A stretch of DNA of 64,000 nucleotides, taken from Bacteroidota bacterium. Its GTDB lineage: Bacteria > Bacteroidota > Bacteroidia > Chitinophagales > LD1. This document shows positions 1 to 8,310 of this stretch, in pieces. The position numbers and the translations under genes are program-made. Numbering within the stretch: the first letter of the stretch is position 1; each line of letters opens with the position of its first letter. The stretch covers positions 1-64,000 of the forward strand of contig JADJZU010000001.1 in NCBI GenBank assembly GCA_016715625.1, read 5' to 3'. The notes beneath the pieces are model-generated. The model worked only from the letters and a program-made list of their open reading frames with translations, searched no databases and was not told the DNA's origin.

Positions 1-96
1 AGCGGCTCGTTCCATTAAATCAATAGCGGAAATAGGCTCGTGTGCTATGGTGTAGTTATCCAGCACTTGCATCTGCTGAGCCGACAGGATTTTCAT
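1..96 (-). CDS. nnr: NAD(P)H-hydrate epimerase (YjeF/Nnr family), N-terminal fragment, runs off the window
   Basis: Only the first 32 codons are present. They begin MKILSAQQMQVLDNYTI and continue through PISAIDLMERAA, the characteristic start of the YjeF_N domain. This domain epimerises damaged NAD(P)HX so that a dehydratase can repair it; in many bacteria both activities lie in one protein, but the rest lies outside the window. The start codon is 15 bp downstream of the stop of the receiver-CRP gene on the same strand, so it is probably the last visible gene of the operon starting at 3815. The family assignment rests on this short stretch alone. Confidence 0.75.
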   Translation of the reverse strand, partial: MKILSAQQMQVLDNYTIAHEPISAIDLMERAA

Positions 97-111
97 AGAG
101 AGGGGAGGCTA

Positions 112-1173
112 TCAATTAAGCAGGTTCTTCAATTTGGCTTCGTCTATCACGCAAATTTTCCCTTCCTTAATCTCAATCAATTTCTCGGTTTTAAAATCGC
201 TGAGGGTGCGAATGAGGCTCTCGGTGGCTGTACCCACCACCTGCGCTAAATCCTCGCGTGGTATCTCCAGCTTCGGTTTATCGCCCGGCAGCTTTTTGTA
301 TTTATCATATACATGCAGCAATCCATTGGCCACACGCTTGCGCAGCGAGTTATAAGCCAGATTCAGCAATGCTTCCTCGCGCTCCACCAGATTTTGCGAA
401 AGCAGTTTGATAAACTTTTTGGCCACCTGCGCATCGGTATTCAGTAGTGCATAAAAATCGGACTTGGGAATCAGCATCAGTTCGCAATCTTCGAGCGCTT
501 CGGCATTATCGAGGTAGCTAGTCTCTTCGAGCAAAGAAGTATAACCTATAAAATCGCCCTCTTTGTGCAGCGAGGTAATCAATTCTTTGCCGTCCTCATT
601 GGTGCGGAAAATTTTGACTTTACCTTTCACCACCAGATACAAAAAAGAAGGACGATGGCCGTGTATGTAAATCATTTGCTTCTTCTTAAACGGCTGCACT
701 TCGCGGTCACCTTTAGTCAAATCAATTTTGGCGGTGTCGCGGGCGTTGTTTAAAAAATCATTGACCCCTTCCGGATTGGTGGCAAACTCCGACTTGAGCA
801 AATCATTTTTTCGGAGGCGGATTTCCACAGCATTCAGCAGTTCTATATCATCAAAAGGTTTGGTGATGTAGTCATCGGCTCCCATCTCCATTCCTTTTCT
901 AAAATCGGTGCGGTCGGCTTTGGCGGTCAGAAAAATAAAGGGGATAGATGAGGTCTTCGTGTTTTTGCCTAGCATGTGCAACACTCCGTAGCCATCCAGC
1001 TCGGGCATCATAATATCGCAGATAATGAGGTCCGGAGTTTCGCTCTGCACCAGGTCTACTCCTTTTTTCCCATTGGGTGCCGCAAAAACTTCATAGTTGG
1101 CCAGTTCCAGAATTTCAACAATATTTTCTCTTACGGCTTTGTTGTCTTCTATTAAAACAATTTTCTTTTTCAT
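112..1173 (-). CDS. Response regulator fused to a CRP/FNR-type transcription factor
   Basis: A 353-residue two-part regulator. Residues 4-120 are a CheY-like receiver with acidic residues E9/D10, phospho-acceptor D53 (ICDIMMPELDG), T83 and K105. Residues about 150-270 form a cyclic-nucleotide-binding-type beta barrel, and about 280-350 a Crp winged helix-turn-helix (IPREDLAQVVGTATESLIRT). The usual cAMP-contact residues of CRP are not evident and there is no FNR-type cysteine cluster, so the sensory input is inferred to be phosphorylation rather than cAMP or an Fe-S cluster. It begins 3 bp after the restored end of the histidine kinase upstream, which is very probably its partner. Confidence is high for the domains and moderate for the partnership. 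Target genes cannot be read from the sequence. Confidence 0.9.
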   Translation of the reverse strand: MKKKIVLIEDNKAVRENIVEILELANYEVFAAPNGKKGVDLVQSETPDLIICDIMMPELDGYGVLHMLGKNTKTSSIPFIFLTAKADRTDFRKGMEMGADDYITKPFDDIELLNAVEIRLRKNDLLKSEFATNPEGVNDFLNNARDTAKIDLTKGDREVQPFKKKQMIYIHGHRPSFLYLVVKGKVKIFRTNEDGKELITSLHKEGDFIGYTSLLEETSYLDNAEALEDCELMLIPKSDFYALLNTDAQVAKKFIKLLSQNLVEREEALLNLAYNSLRKRVANGLLHVYDKYKKLPGDKPKLEIPREDLAQVVGTATESLIRTLSDFKTEKLIEIKEGKICVIDEAKLKNLLN

Positions 1174-1176
1174 GTT

Positions 1177-2414
1177 TTATGAATTTGGTGCAGTAACTGT
1201 AAATGTAGTCCCCTTTATTTAATTCACTGTCAAAAACAATGGTGCCGTGCAGCAGTTCCACATACTTCGATACGATGTGTAGCCCCAGGCCGGTTCCCTG
1301 AATATTCTGCGCATTGCGTGCCCGGAAGAATCGTTCAAACAGATGCTGCTTATCTTCTTCAGAGATACCGATACCGCTATCCTTTACGGTTAAGCGCAAC
1401 CCATCGGTTGCATTGTCACAAGTTAACTCAATCAACCCGTCATCGGGCGAAAACTTAATGGCATTGGAAACCAGATTCAGTAATATGTTCCGAATTATTC
1501 TTTTATCGGTATACACCTCCTGGCTGCCACTGTGATGAAAAACTATCTTCTGCTGTGGCTTGGCAATATTGTTCATTTCAGAGATAAAATCGCTCATGAA
1601 CTCTTCACAGTTAAAGAGCTCAGGCTTGGCATCTATCAATCCTTCTTCCAGTTTGCCCAGCGACAGCAAATCGCCCAGCATGTCGTTGAGATGTTTAATG
1701 CTTTCCTTAATTCTGTTTACGGCGCTCACGCTTATCCTGTTCTTCCTCTTTCACATATTTAGCCAGCAGCGATGCAGAAGACAATACGGCTGCCAGTGGC
1801 GTCCTGAATTCGTGCGATACGGTGGATACAAATCTCGATTTCAAATCGCTGAGTTCTTTTTCTTTTTCGAGCGCTTCGGCCAAATCATCTTTGGAGCGTT
1901 CCAGCTGCACTAATGTTTCGCGCAGCATCATGATACGATCAGCTACTTTTTGTTCCAGGTCAGCATTCAGTTTTCTGATTTCATCGCTCACTCTTTTCAG
2001 TTCATCCTTCTGCATTTGCAGCACCTGCTCGCTGTGTTTGCGTACGGTAATGTCAATAATAAAAGCAATGGCATATGAACTCCCCAGCAGTTCATAATGA
2101 CTCAAACTGATTTCCACCGGAAAGGTAGTTCCGTCCTTTCGCATAGCAAACAAATCGCGGCCCTTGCCCATAGAGCGGTTCACCGGATTTTGGTGAAAGG
2201 TGTGGCGATGGTGTTCGTGGGCGCGCTGCATGGAATTCGGCAACAGCACATCAATTTTTTGCCCTATCAATTCGGAGTGCGCATAACCAAACATTTTTTC
2301 GGCACTGGGGTTAATCAACACAATTTCACCGGAGGCAGCTGCCAGAATAATCCCCTCCGAAGAATTGGAGAAGAGCGCGCTCAGCAATTGATTCTCGGAT
2401 AGTTCGCGGTTCAT
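1177..2414 (-). CDS. PAS-domain sensor histidine kinase, reading frame broken by two single-base insertions
   Basis: Restored length is 411 residues: PAS domain about 10-125, coiled coil about 126-190, HisKA with phospho-accepting H201 (STVSHEFRTPLAAV), then an HATPase_c domain with N-box NLVSNAIKF and G-boxes DSGIGIS and GTGLGLHI. Two lesions interrupt it. Near 1721-1722 one extra C (minus strand) ends the frame after RERRKQN, and removing it gives RERVNRIKES. In the C4 run 1210-1213 one extra base changes the end, and removing it gives KGTTFTVTAPNS followed by a stop at 1177, just before the regulator gene. No membrane segment is visible, so this is a cytoplasmic sensor; the PAS ligand is unknown. 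The start overlaps the upstream nuclease stop as ATGA, which implies translational coupling. The lesions may be sequence errors. Confidence 0.85.
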
Positions 2415-3815
2415 CGCAGGTCAAAGGTTTGGTGAAGGTGCGGTATCTGCACATCGGCAAATTTCTTACGCAATAGTTTGCTTCTGAAAGTTTGCTGAAC
2501 ATCGGGCTCGCCATGCACCAGGAAAAGTGTTTTAACGGCCGCAGCATCCTGACAGGCAATAAACTGACATAAATCTTCGTAGTCGCCATGGGCGCTCATA
2601 CTTTTCATGGTGCGCACCTCTGCTTCTACAAAAAACGGTTCACCAAAAATGGTTACTTCCTTATTACCCCCGCATCAGTTTGCCTCCGAGCGAGTTGGGT
2701 TCGCAGTAGCCCACCAAAAGAATCGTATTTCTGCGATCGGAAATATTGTTTTTAATGTGGTGCTTCACTCGGCCTGCATCGGCCATGCCCGATGCGGATA
2801 TAATGACACAAGGTTCTTCGCGGGTATTCAGTTCTTTGGATTCTTCTACATTGGTGATATAGTGCAGACGTTTAAAATCAAACGGAGCAGGGTCCTTTTC
2901 CAAAAACTTCTGAAACTTCTGATTCAGTTCCTTCATGTGGTCTTTCATTACACCGGTAGCTTCTACCGATAGCGGTGAGTCTACAAAGAAGTCGATATCC
3001 GGCAGGTTCTTATCAATCTCAAGCCGATTGAGCGCATATACTATTTCCTGTGTTCGACCCACGCTAAAAGAAGGGATAATCAGTTTGCCTCTTTTCTTCA
3101 GGCACGTCTGCACAACGGCTTCCAACAGTTTGTTTTCGGTCAGGTGCACATCTTCATGCAATGAATCGCCATAGGTGGATTCCAGAATCAGGAAATCTGT
3201 TTGCGGGAACACTTCGGGCGACCGAAGCAGTTCATCATTGTAACGGCCCACATCGCCACTAAAGGTAATGCGCTGTTCTTTACCTTTTTCAGTAATGGTT
3301 AAGTGCACAGCTGCACTACCCATAATGTGTCCAACATCCGTAAAGTGGAAGCGAACGCCTTCTGCCAATTCTTTCACTTGATGATAAGGAATCAACTCAA
3401 AATGCGAAAAACAGTCTTCGGCATCTTTAATGGTATACAATGGCTCAATGGGCTCCTCGCCTCTTTTTGCTCGCTTCTTGTTGTGATATTTCGCATCCGA
3501 CTCATGAATATGGGCCGAGTCCAACAAAAGGATTCGGGCTAAATCAAAAGTCCCCGGTGTGCAATAGACTTTACCTTTATAGCCTTGCTCCACCAGACGT
3601 GGAATTAAACCGCAATGGTCGATGTGTGCATGCGAAAGAATAAGATAATCCAACTCAGAAGGTTCAAAACCAAAATCGCGGTTCAGGGCATCAGATTCGC
3701 GTGGATTCCCCTGAAACATCCCACAGTCGAGCAAAATCTTGATTCCATTATCAAGGGTAATCAGATGTTTGCTGCCTGTTACCATTTGTGCAGCTCCGTG
3801 AAAAGATATTTTCAT
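2411..3815 (-). CDS. Metallo-beta-lactamase/beta-CASP nuclease with RNA-specificity domain, one frameshift
   Basis: Restored length is 467 residues. The metal-binding motif SHAHIDHCG gives H62, H64, D66 and H67; further ligands are in DVGHIMGSA and FSGDVG. A beta-CASP insert (DSPLSVEAT, then SASGMADAGRVKHH) and the C-terminal MSAHGDYEDL segment complete the CPSF73/Ysh1-like architecture, so RNA cleavage is the expected activity. The frame stops after KLMRG because of an extra base in a C5 run at 2667-2671. Removing it gives KLMRGNKEVTIFGEPFF and continues to the stop at 2411. Its stop overlaps the kinase start. In this position it is the first gene of a four-gene operon. Substrate RNAs are unknown. 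Confidence 0.85.
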
Positions 3816-3902
3816 TTTATAGTGTCTTGATTTGGTGTGCCAATACTATCGTTTTCCATATTTCCTACAGAGGTGAGAATAATCATATTACAGTAAATAA
3901 AG

Positions 3903-3928
3903 AAGCGAAACCGATTGGGGTTTCGCTT
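3903..3928 (-). terminator. Intrinsic terminator of the TonB receptor gene
   Basis: A 10-bp inverted repeat (AAGCGAAACC / GGTTTCGCTT) with a 6-nt loop lies 26 bp beyond the receptor stop codon. On the minus strand it is followed by the T-rich CTTTATTTA. Confidence 0.75.
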
Positions 3929-3954
3929 ATTCGTTTATAAAGGAAAAGAAAGTG

Positions 3955-6534
3955 TTACTTCTTATTGCCGCCAAACACGTAGCTAAGCTGAATCTGATAA
4001 TTACGTGGAGCCTCTAAGTAGGCAGGACGGGGAGTATACTCCCAGTTGAGCAAGTTTTTAACCAAAAAAGCCACACGAACACCCTGTTTAAAGTTATAAG
4101 CTAAGTGCATGTTCCATACAATGTCGCCACGACCTTTACCAATAGCCGTAGCTTCTTTTTGCTTGCGATAATAATCTACCCCTCCAAATGCCGACTTGCC
4201 GAGTAATTGGAAAAGACCACTCACAAAGGCGTAGTCAATGTTCTCCATATAGCTAGCGTATTGCAGGTTAGTGTTCCATTCCAAACCTTTGTAGCTCATC
4301 GTTAAGTCAAACTTGAACGTGTGTCTGTTTCTGTATTTCAGAATATTTGATTTAGAGGTAGAGGTCATGGCATAATTAATATCCAGAGTACTGTCACCAT
4401 TCGGCTGGTTATAGGCCGCTAATGCAGATCCTTTGTTTTGAAGCTTTACACCTTCGTAGTTATATAAAGAAAGTGTGTCGTTCCAGTTAATGGCTCTAGG
4501 GTCAATAAAGTTATACCCGGTCATTATTTGCACATCCAGCGGGCCTAGTTTACCCTGACCGGCCAATACAATTTCGGTTCCCAGAATTCTGGTTTGGCCC
4601 ACGTTTTGTGAGGCAAAGCCAAACCCGAAGTTTCTGTTGAGGTCTAGCCAGGTATTTTGCGCGCCAAACTGACCAAATGTAAACTCCATCATATCCTCAT
4701 ATTGATTCCAGAAAAAAGATGCATCTGCAAAACCAACCCAGCCTTTACCAAGTTTAAAGCCTTGCTTGATTCCTAACTCAGCGCTGTATCCTTTTTCAGG
4801 TTTAAGCTGTGGGTTAGAAGCAATCACCAATGGACCAACCACAGTACTAATGTATCTTTCGGCAATAGTTGGATAACGGAATCCTTGTCCAAAAGAGCCC
4901 CTTATATACGTTGCCTCTGCAGCCTGATAATTTAAACCAATGCGGAATAATGGATACGGCAAATCATTGATTGAATTCTGATTAGAAGCAAGCCGGTCGA
5001 AGTAACTTACGGTGGTATCGCTTCCGTTTATGGTAACAGTGCTGTCTTTCGCATAATTCTTCATGTTAAAGTATTCCCATCTGGCACCAAGAGAAACGTT
5101 GAGTTTTTTGAAAAATTTGAAGTCCGCCTGCGCATACAGGGAATAGTTAAGGGCTGTATTCTTACCAAAAAGGCTATTGGTAGAATTTTTGGGAGCATTT
5201 ACATCACTATAGTTAATCACCGTTCCGGCCACTACGTTGAAGTTAAACTTCTTGAACTCGAAGCCCCGGTGGTATTGAAACTCCCCATAATACAAGTTGG
5301 GCACTGAACCCTGACCGGTATTGTTAGTGTTAGTAGCATTAAAGAAGCGAGTAAGTAACTTGAAGTGATTGCCTTTTTTGTCGTAGTAGTCCACAAAAGG
5401 GTCTACGGTGATACGGTAGCTTTTGTATTGTGTAATAGTGCCGCCAAAAGGTTTATAGGCCAGTGAATCGTAGTTTACGAAATTACCCGGAGCAATTTCT
5501 ATATTGCCGTATCCTTTCCAGAAAAAGAACGTTTTTCCCCAACTATGGTAAGCACTGATATTTACACCCAGATTTAAGCCTTCAATCTTTTTGAAACGAT
5601 AACGATACTTAACTGTTCCGCGTACAGAATGTGTATCGGAGGAATCGAGGTGACCGTTGTTACTATCGTACGCTCCGCCTAAAACAAGGTCATGCTGACC
5701 AAATTTTTGACGATGAGCAAAGTTTACACCACCACTTAATGGCGCATTGCTACCCCAATAAGCCATTTTGGGATGCAACACCGGCTTTTCAATAATACCG
5801 GTGTAAACAGTCACTTTTGTGTAAGGCTCGTTTACCGGATAGGCAGTTCGAACGTTAACAATTCCATTTAATGCACCACTACCATACAATGCAGATGCTG
5901 CACCTTTAATGACCTCCAACTGGTCAACATTCTCCATGGGAATTATGTTCCACTTAGCATCGTTTGCATCTGCAGTAAGCAAAGGAAGATCATCGATTAA
6001 AACCTGAACACGAGAACCTGCACCATAGCTCCAACCGGCACCACCCCGAATATTTACCTGACCATCGGCAATGGTAACACCCGGAACCCGACTCATACCC
6101 TGGCTCATATCTGTAATATTCTGATTGGTAAGTGAACTTCCTTTAATCACATCCATCGAAACGGTCTGTTCGCCCAACTTCTGTTCATACTTGGTACCGG
6201 TTACCACCACCACATCTATCAAATTGGCTTTCTCTTTGAGCACCACATTCAGTGTTTTGTTTTCGCCCTCGGCCAAAGTCACTTTTAGTTTCTGTTCATC
6301 TTTGCTTACATATCGGAAACTCACCTCATAGCTGCCAGCCGGTAAACTGATTTCATATTTTCCATCAAAATCGGTGACGGCAGCAAAGCCTTTGGCCGCA
6401 TCAATCACCACGTTTGCGCTAATCAGTGCCTCTCCGCTTTCTTCACTTACTACTCCTGAGATTTTAGCATTTTGCGCATAAGCCGATAACGTTAAAAAAC
6501 AGGAAAGAATAACAGGTAAAAGTTTAAAATTCAT
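3955..6534 (-). CDS. TonB-dependent outer-membrane receptor with CarboxypepD_reg-like N-terminus
   Basis: 859 residues. A Sec signal peptide (about 1-20, ending LSAYAQ) is followed by a CarboxypepD_reg-like beta-sandwich (about 23-100, ISGVVSEESGEALISANV), a plug domain (about 115-225, including VQVLIDDLPLL and GAASALYGSGALNGIVNV), and a 22-strand-type beta barrel to the C-terminus. The last residues (YQIQLSYVFGGNKK) have the alternating pattern of a final barrel strand. It imports a substrate across the outer membrane using TonB energy. There is no SusD-like partner next to it, so a polysaccharide-utilisation role is not supported. Siderophore, cobalamin or peptide uptake is possible, but the ligand cannot be read from the sequence. 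It appears monocistronic, with its own terminator. Confidence 0.9.
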   Translation of the reverse strand: MNFKLLPVILSCFLTLSAYAQNAKISGVVSEESGEALISANVVIDAAKGFAAVTDFDGKYEISLPAGSYEVSFRYVSKDEQKLKVTLAEGENKTLNVVLKEKANLIDVVVVTGTKYEQKLGEQTVSMDVIKGSSLTNQNITDMSQGMSRVPGVTIADGQVNIRGGAGWSYGAGSRVQVLIDDLPLLTADANDAKWNIIPMENVDQLEVIKGAASALYGSGALNGIVNVRTAYPVNEPYTKVTVYTGIIEKPVLHPKMAYWGSNAPLSGGVNFAHRQKFGQHDLVLGGAYDSNNGHLDSSDTHSVRGTVKYRYRFKKIEGLNLGVNISAYHSWGKTFFFWKGYGNIEIAPGNFVNYDSLAYKPFGGTITQYKSYRITVDPFVDYYDKKGNHFKLLTRFFNATNTNNTGQGSVPNLYYGEFQYHRGFEFKKFNFNVVAGTVINYSDVNAPKNSTNSLFGKNTALNYSLYAQADFKFFKKLNVSLGARWEYFNMKNYAKDSTVTINGSDTTVSYFDRLASNQNSINDLPYPLFRIGLNYQAAEATYIRGSFGQGFRYPTIAERYISTVVGPLVIASNPQLKPEKGYSAELGIKQGFKLGKGWVGFADASFFWNQYEDMMEFTFGQFGAQNTWLDLNRNFGFGFASQNVGQTRILGTEIVLAGQGKLGPLDVQIMTGYNFIDPRAINWNDTLSLYNYEGVKLQNKGSALAAYNQPNGDSTLDINYAMTSTSKSNILKYRNRHTFKFDLTMSYKGLEWNTNLQYASYMENIDYAFVSGLFQLLGKSAFGGVDYYRKQKEATAIGKGRGDIVWNMHLAYNFKQGVRVAFLVKNLLNWEYTPRPAYLEAPRNYQIQLSYVFGGNKK

Positions 6535-6630
6535 CAGTCGTTTTTTTTTGATTTAACCAAAAATAGATTTTTTGAGATAAGCTGGTAATCGCGGTAATAT
6601 GACAGCAATCATCTCACGCACTTCACTAAA

Positions 6631-8259
6631 TTATTGTTCCAAGAAGGGATATCGATAATCCACGGGCGGAGCAAAGGTTTCTTTGATTGTTCTAGGAGAA
6701 ACCCAACGCAAAAGATTAATCATGCTACCGGCTTTGTCGTTGGTTCCTGAGCCGCGTGCGCCTCCAAAAGGCTGCTGCCCCACTACAGCCCCGGTGGGTT
6801 TATCGTTGATGTAAAAATTACCGGCTGCATTTTGCAGTGTGGTTGTGGCCAGTTCAATAGCATATCGGTCTTGCGCTATGATAGCCCCTGTTAATGCATA
6901 GATGGATGTTTTGTCCAACACATCCAGTGTTTCTTCATATTTCTCTGCATCGTACACATATACAGTGAGTACCGGCCCAAAAAGTTCTTCGCACATAGTC
7001 ACATAATGCGGATTGGTGGTCAGAATAATAGTGGGGTCAATAAAATAGCCTTTGGATTTGTCGTGGTTACCACCGGCTATTACTTCGGCATCTTTATCTT
7101 TTTTAGCGGCATCAATGTAAGATGTCAGTTTATCAAAACTCTTCTCATCAATTACAGCGTTCACGAAATTCCCGAAATCTTCCACAGGACCTGTCTTCAT
7201 ACTTTTTAAATCTTCCAATACTTGCACTTTCACTTTCTCCCACAAGTTGGAAGGAACATAGGCCCTTGATGCAGCCGAACATTTTTGCCCCTGATATTCA
7301 AAGGCACCACGAGAAATTGCCGTAGACAACACTTTAACATCTGCAGATTTGTGTGCCATGATAAAATCTTTACCACCCGTTTCACCCACAATACGAGGGT
7401 AACTTTTATAGCGATGTATGTTATTGCCAATACTTTTCCAAATGTCTTGAAACACCCCCGTACTTCCGGTAAAATGGATACCCGCAAAATCGGGATGCTG
7501 AAAAATGACCTCCGCTGCATCGGGGCCGGAAGGGTAAATCAAATTGATAACACCGTCAGGGACGCCAGCCTCTTTAAAAATTTTCATGAGCACATAAGCG
7601 GAATACACTTGTGTGTTGGAAGGCTTCCAAACAACCACATTACCCATGAGTGCACAGCTACTGGGCAGATTGCCGGCAATAGCTGTGAAGTTAAATGGCG
7701 TGAGGGCATAGACAAATCCCTCCAACGGTCTCCACTCACTTCTATTCCAAATGCCCGCACTGCTTTGCGGCTGCATGGCATAAATCTCAGTCATAAACTG
7801 GACGTTGAAGCGAAGAAAATCGATGATTTCGCAGGCAGAATCAATTTCGGCCTGAAAAGCATTTTTAGACTGCCCCAGCATGGTAGCGGCATTCAATTCC
7901 ATGCGATAAGGCCCGGCAATCAATTCAGCGGCTTTCAAGAAAATGGAGGCGCGGTGCTCCCAATGAAGGTTCACCCATTTTTCGCGGGCACTTAATGCTG
8001 CGTTAATAGCATCTGTAACATGCGATTTTTCGCTCTTATAGTAGTATCCCAGCAAATGCTGATGATCGTGTGGAGGATGCAGTGATATCTTTTTACCATC
8101 GCGCACTTCGCGGTCGCCAATAAACATGGGGATATCGCGAACCTCGGCACGCATTTCTGCCAGTTTTGCTTGCAGTGCCTGGCGCTCATTACTTCCTTTA
8201 CCGTATTGTTTTACGGGCTCATTATGTGCCGTAGGCACTTTGAAAAATCCTGTAGCCAT
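6631..8259 (-). CDS. pruA: L-glutamate gamma-semialdehyde (1-pyrroline-5-carboxylate) dehydrogenase
   Basis: 542 residues from the start MATGFFKVPTAHNEP; an ATG ten codons upstream is possible but adds non-conserved residues. It has the aldehyde dehydrogenase fold with the glutamate motif in VGETGGKDF and the nucleophile cysteine in EYQGQKCSAASRAY. The NAD-binding segment is FTGSTGVFQDIW. The sequence matches the stand-alone ALDH4-type enzyme rather than the bifunctional PutA. It oxidises glutamate semialdehyde to glutamate, the final step of both proline and ornithine catabolism. RocD, which produces the same semialdehyde from ornithine, is encoded at 43 kb. A TACATTTG motif at 8287-8294 (minus) resembles a Bacteroidota -7 element 27 nt before the start, but lacks a clear -33 partner. 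Confidence 0.93.
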   Translation of the reverse strand: MATGFFKVPTAHNEPVKQYGKGSNERQALQAKLAEMRAEVRDIPMFIGDREVRDGKKISLHPPHDHQHLLGYYYKSEKSHVTDAINAALSAREKWVNLHWEHRASIFLKAAELIAGPYRMELNAATMLGQSKNAFQAEIDSACEIIDFLRFNVQFMTEIYAMQPQSSAGIWNRSEWRPLEGFVYALTPFNFTAIAGNLPSSCALMGNVVVWKPSNTQVYSAYVLMKIFKEAGVPDGVINLIYPSGPDAAEVIFQHPDFAGIHFTGSTGVFQDIWKSIGNNIHRYKSYPRIVGETGGKDFIMAHKSADVKVLSTAISRGAFEYQGQKCSAASRAYVPSNLWEKVKVQVLEDLKSMKTGPVEDFGNFVNAVIDEKSFDKLTSYIDAAKKDKDAEVIAGGNHDKSKGYFIDPTIILTTNPHYVTMCEELFGPVLTVYVYDAEKYEETLDVLDKTSIYALTGAIIAQDRYAIELATTTLQNAAGNFYINDKPTGAVVGQQPFGGARGSGTNDKAGSMINLLRWVSPRTIKETFAPPVDYRYPFLEQ

Positions 8260-8310
8260 TGATATATCTGTTATATATGAGAAAAGCAAATGTAAAAATT
8301 GAAGATATCC

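Noticed and set aside
6558..6565. TATTTTTG upstream of the TonB receptor as a promoter
   Set aside because: The -7 element fits but no TTG/TTTG lies 17-20 nt upstream on that strand.
7285..7995. A 236-codon open frame on the plus strand opposite pruA
   Set aside because: It lies entirely within the strongly conserved pruA gene and its protein resembles nothing recognisable; an antisense shadow.
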